Position numbers and translations under genes: made by a program
Shown: positions 15,513-20,046 of the stretch, piece by piece
Position numbering within the stretch: position 1 is the stretch's first letter
Layout of the letters: every line of letters starts with the position of its first letter
The notes under the pieces: generated by a model
What the model was told of the DNA's origin: nothing
Databases searched by the model: none
The model's input: only the letters and a program-made list of their open reading frames with translations
Assembly: GCA_964458125.1 (NCBI GenBank)
Contig: CAYWHE010000056.1
Location: 1-20,046 of the forward strand
Source of the DNA: CAYWHE01 sp964458125
GTDB taxonomy: Bacteria; Bacteroidota; Bacteroidia; AKYH767-A; OLB10
Reading direction: 5' to 3'
Length of the DNA stretch: 20,046 nucleotides

Positions 15513-16040
15513 ATGAGCTTAAAAGGAATTATGTCCATAGCCGGTATGAGCGGATTGTTCAGACTGGTTGCGCAAACCAAGAATGGTTTCGTGGTAGAAT
15601 CGCTTAACGATAAAAAAAGGTATCCCATTCAGGCCTCACAGAAAATAAGCATGCTGGAGGATATCAGTGTTTTTACCAGGGGCGGGGATATGGCATTGAA
15701 GGAGGTGTTTTTGAAAATGAAGGAACACCAGGCCGCGGCAATGGCCATTGACCCCAAAGGGAGTCCCGATGCACTGAAAACTTTTTTCAAAACCGTTCTG
15801 CCCGATTTTGATGAGGAACGTGTTTATCCTTCCGATATAAAAAAAATGATAACCTGGTTTCAGTCTGTGAAGGACCTGGTAACGGCGGAGGAGGAGAAGG
15901 AGGAAGAAGGCGGGGAAATTTCCGAAACACTGGCCGGGTCTTCAACCCACGCCCAGCACGCACATCCCGTACCGGAGCATCAAAAGGTGAAAGCCTCCGA
16001 TAAAAAGGTGACCAGTGTAAAGACCAGAAAAAAAGTATAA
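15513..16040 (+). CDS. DUF5606 family protein
   Basis: This is a 175-residue cytoplasmic protein of a Bacteroidota family of unknown function. The N-terminal part (about 1-60) matches the family pattern as I know it: LKGIMSIAGMSGLFRLVAQ, then FVVESLNDKKRYPI and a segment ISMLEDISVFT. The following helical part (about 62-130) contains VLPDFDEERVYPSDIKKMI and a Trp (ITWF), also typical. The tail from about 128 is specific to this protein: an acidic Glu-rich run (TAEEEKEEEGGE), a His-rich patch (HAQHAHPVPEH) and a basic Lys/Thr end. It looks disordered and could bind metal or nucleic acid weakly. There are no catalytic motifs or export signals. It is the first gene of a probable operon: the peptidase starts 20 bases after its stop. 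Assignment rests on memory of the family pattern, not on a search. Confidence 0.8.
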   Translation: MSLKGIMSIAGMSGLFRLVAQTKNGFVVESLNDKKRYPIQASQKISMLEDISVFTRGGDMALKEVFLKMKEHQAAAMAIDPKGSPDALKTFFKTVLPDFDEERVYPSDIKKMITWFQSVKDLVTAEEEKEEEGGEISETLAGSSTHAQHAHPVPEHQKVKASDKKVTSVKTRKKV

Positions 16041-16060
16041 GTTTAATTTGTCATTGACTG

Positions 16061-17788
16061 ATGGAACTCCAACAGGCAGAATCGGCCGTTAAAAAAAACA
16101 GAAAATATCTTCCTTCTGAATTTCAGCTCCGCACCTGGGAGGATATTCAACGGTATTACGGAGAACTTGAAAGCCGTTCCATTGAATCCCTGGACGGACT
16201 GAAGAAGTGGCTGGCCGACAGGAGTGAACTGGAGTCGGTGATCCAGGAAGACTTTGCCTGGCGTTACATACGTCAGAGTTGCGACACGACCAGTAAATCA
16301 TATAGTCAAAATTACAATTATTTCGTCCTCGAAATAGAGCCGAAGATTGCACCTTTTAACAATAAACTTAACCTGAAACTGCTGGAATGTGCCTTTCTAA
16401 GGGACATAGCGGAAGGTGATTATAAGAATTACATCCGTAACGTGAAGACCCAGGTGGCCATCTACCGGGAGGAAAACATACCTCTTTTCGCCACCATGCA
16501 GCAGAAAGAACAGGATTATTCGACCATCGCAGGGGCTATGAGCATCTTTATGGATGGCAAGGAAATTACGCTGCCTCAGGCCTCCAACATACTGAAGGAC
16601 CCGGACCGGAACAGGCGCAAGGAAGTTTTCCTGAAAATTGCTGCCGAACGGCACAAATATACGGACAGGCTCGATGAGCTGTTTAACGAACTTGTAGCCA
16701 TCCGGCACCAGATTGCCGTAAATGCAGGATTTGATAATTACCGCGATTACATGTTTTCCGCCATGGGACGTTTTGATTACACCGTTCAGGATTGCCTGGA
16801 TCTGCATCAGTCCATAGCCAGGGAGGTGGTTCCCCTGTGCGATCAGCTCGATCTGAAAAGAAGGAAGGAACTGGGCGTCAACACACTGCGTCCCTACGAC
16901 ACGGAAGTAGATCCCACCGGCCGCCCGGCCCTGAAACCGTTCAGCAATGCGAATGAACTGATGGAAAAAACCATCGGCTGCTTCGGGGAACTTGATCCTT
17001 TCCTGGCCTCCTGCATGGAAACCCTGCGCACGCTGGGGCATGTGGACCTGGAGTCCAGGATCGGGAAGGCGCCCGGAGGATATAACTATCCCTTATACGA
17101 AACCGGTGTTCCGTTCATCTTTATGAACTCGGCCAACTCCCTCCGCGACCTGGTGACCATCGTTCATGAAGGCGGACATGCCGTGCATTCCATCCTGACG
17201 CAGGATCTCGCCTATGTGGATTTTAAAAACTGCCCGTCTGAAATTGCCGAGCTGGCTTCCATGAGCATGGAATTGTTGTCCATGGAACACTGGCGGCATT
17301 TTTTCACCGGTAAGGAAGAACTGATACAGGCCAAGCAGCAGCACCTGGAAAAAATCATTGCCGCTCTTCCCTGGATTGCCACTGTCGATAAATTTCAACA
17401 CTGGATATATACCCATCCCACCCACAGCGTGGAGGAAAGAAAAAATGCATGGATGGCCCTGTACCGCGAATTTTCCGGCAGTGTGGTGGAATGGTCGGGT
17501 TACGAGGAGGTGATGGCCGGTTTGTGGCAGCGCCAGCTGCACCTTTTCCAGGTTCCTTTCTATTACATCGAATATGCCATGGCCCAGCTGGGCGCCATTG
17601 CCGTCTGGCGAAACTACAAGGCCGATCCCGCAAAGGCCCTCCGGCAGTATATGAGCGCTTTAAAACTGGGGTATACCCGTTCCATTGGCGAAGTCTACGA
17701 AACAGCCGGAATCCGTTTTGATTTTTCACAGACCTACATCAGGGAATTGGGCCAGTTTGTGAACCGGGAGCTCGATAAATTGACCTGA
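16061..17788 (+). CDS. M3 family oligoendopeptidase (PepF-like)
   Basis: This 575-residue zinc metallopeptidase of family M3 cleaves short peptides in the cytoplasm, contributing to peptide recycling. The zinc motif is HEGGH at residues 369-373, with Glu370 as catalytic base. The third ligand is probably Glu397 in SEIAELASMSME. The N-terminal 180 residues are the helical lid typical of oligoendopeptidase F. The C-terminal region holds family-like segments such as FQVPFYYIEYAMAQLGA (about 498-514), a pocket that includes the substrate-contacting His/Tyr residues. Length fits the family. There is no signal peptide, so it is cytoplasmic. It lies 20 bases behind the DUF5606 gene and is probably translated from the same message. 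No clear terminator follows; an AT-rich, palindromic spacer does. Confidence 0.93.
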   Translation: MELQQAESAVKKNRKYLPSEFQLRTWEDIQRYYGELESRSIESLDGLKKWLADRSELESVIQEDFAWRYIRQSCDTTSKSYSQNYNYFVLEIEPKIAPFNNKLNLKLLECAFLRDIAEGDYKNYIRNVKTQVAIYREENIPLFATMQQKEQDYSTIAGAMSIFMDGKEITLPQASNILKDPDRNRRKEVFLKIAAERHKYTDRLDELFNELVAIRHQIAVNAGFDNYRDYMFSAMGRFDYTVQDCLDLHQSIAREVVPLCDQLDLKRRKELGVNTLRPYDTEVDPTGRPALKPFSNANELMEKTIGCFGELDPFLASCMETLRTLGHVDLESRIGKAPGGYNYPLYETGVPFIFMNSANSLRDLVTIVHEGGHAVHSILTQDLAYVDFKNCPSEIAELASMSMELLSMEHWRHFFTGKEELIQAKQQHLEKIIAALPWIATVDKFQHWIYTHPTHSVEERKNAWMALYREFSGSVVEWSGYEEVMAGLWQRQLHLFQVPFYYIEYAMAQLGAIAVWRNYKADPAKALRQYMSALKLGYTRSIGEVYETAGIRFDFSQTYIRELGQFVNRELDKLT

Positions 17789-17813
17789 TTCTGAAACCTT
17801 TTCGAAGTTTTTT

Positions 17814-17862
17814 CGATTAAAATCGTAGAATATTCTATATTTATACGGAATTTGTATAAATA
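17814..17862. repeat. Three adjacent palindromes upstream of the sensor kinase
   Basis: Three inverted repeats lie within 49 bases: CGATT/AATCG (17814-17818, 17821-17825), the perfect 12-base palindrome TAGAATATTCTA (17826-17837), and TATTTATAC/GTATAAATA (17838-17846, 17854-17862; 9 bp, 7-base spacer). They abut one another without a gap and lie 44 bases ahead of the kinase ATG. This stretch is much more AT-rich than the genes on either side. It could be an operator, a structured leader, or the 3' end of the peptidase transcript. I see no exact TAnnTTTG box. Confidence 0.55.
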
Positions 17863-17905
17863 GGAACAGGGCATGGTATTGCCTTTCGGGAAACACTAAG
17901 GTCAG

Positions 17906-20046
17906 ATGGCAGTTGCAAAAACCTTTTCGGAGATTATTGAGTCAAGAAAGAAGATAGCCGGTTATGAAACATTTTACTACCGTCTGATCCTCCTTCTGTT
18001 TGCACTGACCTATGTATTAACGTACCATCTTAATTTTCTTAATACCACGGCCTCCGTTGAATTCATCATCAACCGGGACCTGTTTGCCCTGTTGCCCGTC
18101 AGCCTGATCATCGCTTCCTTCGTGATTCCATTCGTCAGGAAGCAATTCAGTACCTTCATGTTCGGATTCTTCCTGACGGCAACCCTGTACATGATGGGGT
18201 ATTTTTATATCAACGATTTCAGGAGCCATTACGAAATTATCATCCTGACACTGATTCTTTTCAGCAACCTGCATTTCCAGAAGGTATTGCTGATTGTCCT
18301 GTATAATGTGGTGGTGCTGGCGGTGATGGAGGGGATGTTCCTGGCGGGCACCGCCTCCCAGCATACCAACCCGGTCTGGGCACTGTTACTGGTGCTGGCT
18401 GTCATGATGATCTGCATTTCCTACCAGGTTTACCGGATCCGTTTCCAGGATGCCGTGCTGGAACGTGAACGCCTGCTCAGCAGTGTTTACAACCAGTCGC
18501 CCGACCCCTGGCTGCTGTTTCATGCCCACTCGCTGATGGCCGTGGAAATGAATGATAAGGCGATGGAACAACTGCGCTTTTCGAAACAGGAAAGCCTGGA
18601 CAATTTATTACTGACCGATCTCTTCCGCGAACAGGTTGTATTTGATAACCATACCGATGCCTTTCATAACGAGATAGAAAATAATGTCTGGATCAACAGG
18701 GAAATTCAGCTGGTGGATCATCATGGACATGATTTCTGGGCTTCGGTTTCCCTGAGCCTGATCAGTAACAAGGAAAAATTACTGTTCATGCGGTTTTCGA
18801 ATGTGAACGAAAAAAGACAATTGCGTCTGCAGCGCGAAACGGCCGATCATCAATACAGGCATTACCTGGAAATGGCCGGTGAGGGATTGCTGGTGGCTGA
18901 TGAAAAAGGCGATGTGCGGATGATGAACCAGCGGGCCGCTGACCTGCTGCACCTGAACCTGGCTGATCTTTTTTCAACCACATCAGTGACCGGCATCCTG
19001 CAGGAAAAGCTGACCATCAACATACCCGAAGGCATGACGCCGGAACAGTTCCGTCAGCCGGAAGTGCGGGAAAAGAAGTTGAAATTGCCGAATGACGAAA
19101 CCTGCTTTATACGAATGAGCGGTATGCCGGTGTTTAATGAATCCGAAAAATGCTGGGATCATATCTGGGTGCTGTCGGATATTACAGCCTACCGGAAAAA
19201 GGAAGAGGTGCTTACGGAAAGCGAGGAAGGATTCCGTAAGATTTTTGATGAAGGGCAGTTCGGCATGGCCATCATCGGGAATGATCACCGGATCATGCGC
19301 GTCAACAACGCTTTTTGTGAAATCGTGGAATACAACCGCGAAGACCTGAAGGTGCTGACGATAAACGATATCACTCACCCGGACGACATCATCCGGAAAA
19401 CCGATTCCATCGAACTGCTTGTGAGGGGCAACATCCCTCACGAAAAAAAGGAAAAGCGTTTTATATGCAAAAGCGGAACCACGGTTTGGACCAATTTCAC
19501 CGCCTCCGCCATCCGTAATAAAGGCGGAGAACTGCTCTATGTGATCGCCATGGTGGAGGATATCAGCAAGCGTAAACTGATGGAACATGCGCTGCTGGAA
19601 AGCAAAGCCAACCTGATGGCTCTGATTGAGAACACCTACGATTCCATCTTTGCTGTAGACCATTCCCAGCGGATCACCGTGATGAACAGCATCTTCCGCC
19701 AGCGTTTTTTTGACATGAACGGAATCAAACTCAACCCGGGTGATATACTGGTCAACGAATTGAAGGAAGGCGACCGCGCCAGATGGCAGGACATGTTTAA
19801 CAGGGTGCTGAAGGGCGAGCATCTGCTCAGGGAAGAAAATTATGTCACGCTTGACGGGGTGGCCCGCACCATTGAAATGTCCCTCCATCCCATTGTACTT
19901 GAAAACGGCAATATTACCGGCGTTTCCTATTTCTCCCGCGATATTACCGAACGCGCCAATTACGAAAAGGAAATTATCCGGGCCAAGGAAATTGCTGAAG
20001 CCGCCACGACGGCTAAATCCCAGTTCCTGGCTACCATGAGCCATGA
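17906..20046 (+). CDS. Membrane multi-PAS sensor histidine kinase, 3' end cut by window
   Basis: The frame is open from the ATG at 17906 to the window edge (713 complete codons). An in-frame TAA at 17897 fixes the ATG as the earliest start. Six membrane helices fill about residues 24-176. Four PAS-like domains follow in order: about 190-300 (SPDPWLLF), 318-430 (AGEGLLVADEKG), 440-555 (DEGQFGMAIIGNDHR, ending VEDISKRK) and 566-690 (ENTYDSIFAVDHSQR, ending SRDITERANYEKE). The last residues, AKSQFLATMSH, are the start of a HisKA domain, and the final complete codon encodes the presumed phospho-accepting His713. ATPase and any receiver domains lie outside; the AKSQFLATMSH form is common in hybrid kinases, so a C-terminal receiver is likely but unseen. 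The signal is unknown. It is not obviously paired with another regulator in the window. Confidence 0.9.
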   Translation, partial: MAVAKTFSEIIESRKKIAGYETFYYRLILLLFALTYVLTYHLNFLNTTASVEFIINRDLFALLPVSLIIASFVIPFVRKQFSTFMFGFFLTATLYMMGYFYINDFRSHYEIIILTLILFSNLHFQKVLLIVLYNVVVLAVMEGMFLAGTASQHTNPVWALLLVLAVMMICISYQVYRIRFQDAVLERERLLSSVYNQSPDPWLLFHAHSLMAVEMNDKAMEQLRFSKQESLDNLLLTDLFREQVVFDNHTDAFHNEIENNVWINREIQLVDHHGHDFWASVSLSLISNKEKLLFMRFSNVNEKRQLRLQRETADHQYRHYLEMAGEGLLVADEKGDVRMMNQRAADLLHLNLADLFSTTSVTGILQEKLTINIPEGMTPEQFRQPEVREKKLKLPNDETCFIRMSGMPVFNESEKCWDHIWVLSDITAYRKKEEVLTESEEGFRKIFDEGQFGMAIIGNDHRIMRVNNAFCEIVEYNREDLKVLTINDITHPDDIIRKTDSIELLVRGNIPHEKKEKRFICKSGTTVWTNFTASAIRNKGGELLYVIAMVEDISKRKLMEHALLESKANLMALIENTYDSIFAVDHSQRITVMNSIFRQRFFDMNGIKLNPGDILVNELKEGDRARWQDMFNRVLKGEHLLREENYVTLDGVARTIEMSLHPIVLENGNITGVSYFSRDITERANYEKEIIRAKEIAEAATTAKSQFLATMSH

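Noticed and set aside
18983..20044. Minus-strand open frame of 353 codons
   Set aside because: It lies fully inside the plus-strand sensor kinase, whose translation shows clear PAS and HisKA motifs; the minus frame has no recognisable domain.

Overview
The window reads as chromosomal DNA of a member of the Bacteroidota. Three things support this. Several genes are preceded by the Bacteroidota -7 box TAnnTTTG, once with a TTTG -33 box exactly 19 bases upstream. A large secreted subtilase ends in what looks like a type IX secretion (T9SS, Por) sorting domain. One gene encodes a DUF5606-type protein, a family I know only from this phylum. Genus cannot be told from the sequence. Most of the window is ordinary housekeeping and signalling DNA. 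I see no phage, insertion sequence, CRISPR array, rRNA or tRNA.

Layout, left to right. Bases 1-581 hold no convincing gene: a small cluster of hairpin-forming repeats (1-168), then a hairpin-rich stretch ending in a possible terminator (about 423-536). A two-helix membrane protein (582-788, +) converges on tyrosyl-tRNA synthetase tyrS (835-2115, -). A divergent control region of about 310 bases separates tyrS from a probable operon of an extended SDR dehydratase/reductase (2426-3424, +) and penicillin-binding protein 1C (3471-5765, +). The latter meets a hotdog thioesterase (5768-6193, -) stop to stop. A divergent region with three copies of a GGCAAG word leads to an unrecognised basic protein (6421-6882, +) and an unusual alpha-oxoamine synthase-like PLP enzyme (6938-8248, +). 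These end at a strong bidirectional terminator.

Beyond it, a receiver-only response regulator (8313-8741, -) and a six-helix PAS histidine kinase (8952-10706, +) are transcribed divergently and look like a two-component pair. Next come a small orphan protein (10810-11085, +) and a two-domain 3-hydroxyacyl-CoA dehydrogenase (11157-12323, -). The T9SS subtilase follows (12502-15363, +), with the best promoter in the window and its own terminator. A probable two-gene operon of DUF5606 protein plus M3 oligoendopeptidase (15513-17788, +) is next. A palindrome-rich spacer then precedes a second membrane PAS sensor kinase (17906 to the window end, +). That gene is open at the edge and is cut exactly at its likely phospho-accepting histidine.

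Functional links visible from the sequence are the kinase/receiver pair, the SDR-pbpC operon, the DUF5606-peptidase operon, and two acyl-CoA enzymes (thioesterase and hydroxyacyl-CoA dehydrogenase) about 5 kb apart in separate transcripts. I found no clear evidence of a new multigene system. The best candidates for a second look are the alpha-oxoamine synthase-like enzyme with its unknown neighbour, the hairpin repeats and possible structured RNA at the left end, and the palindromes in front of the last kinase.
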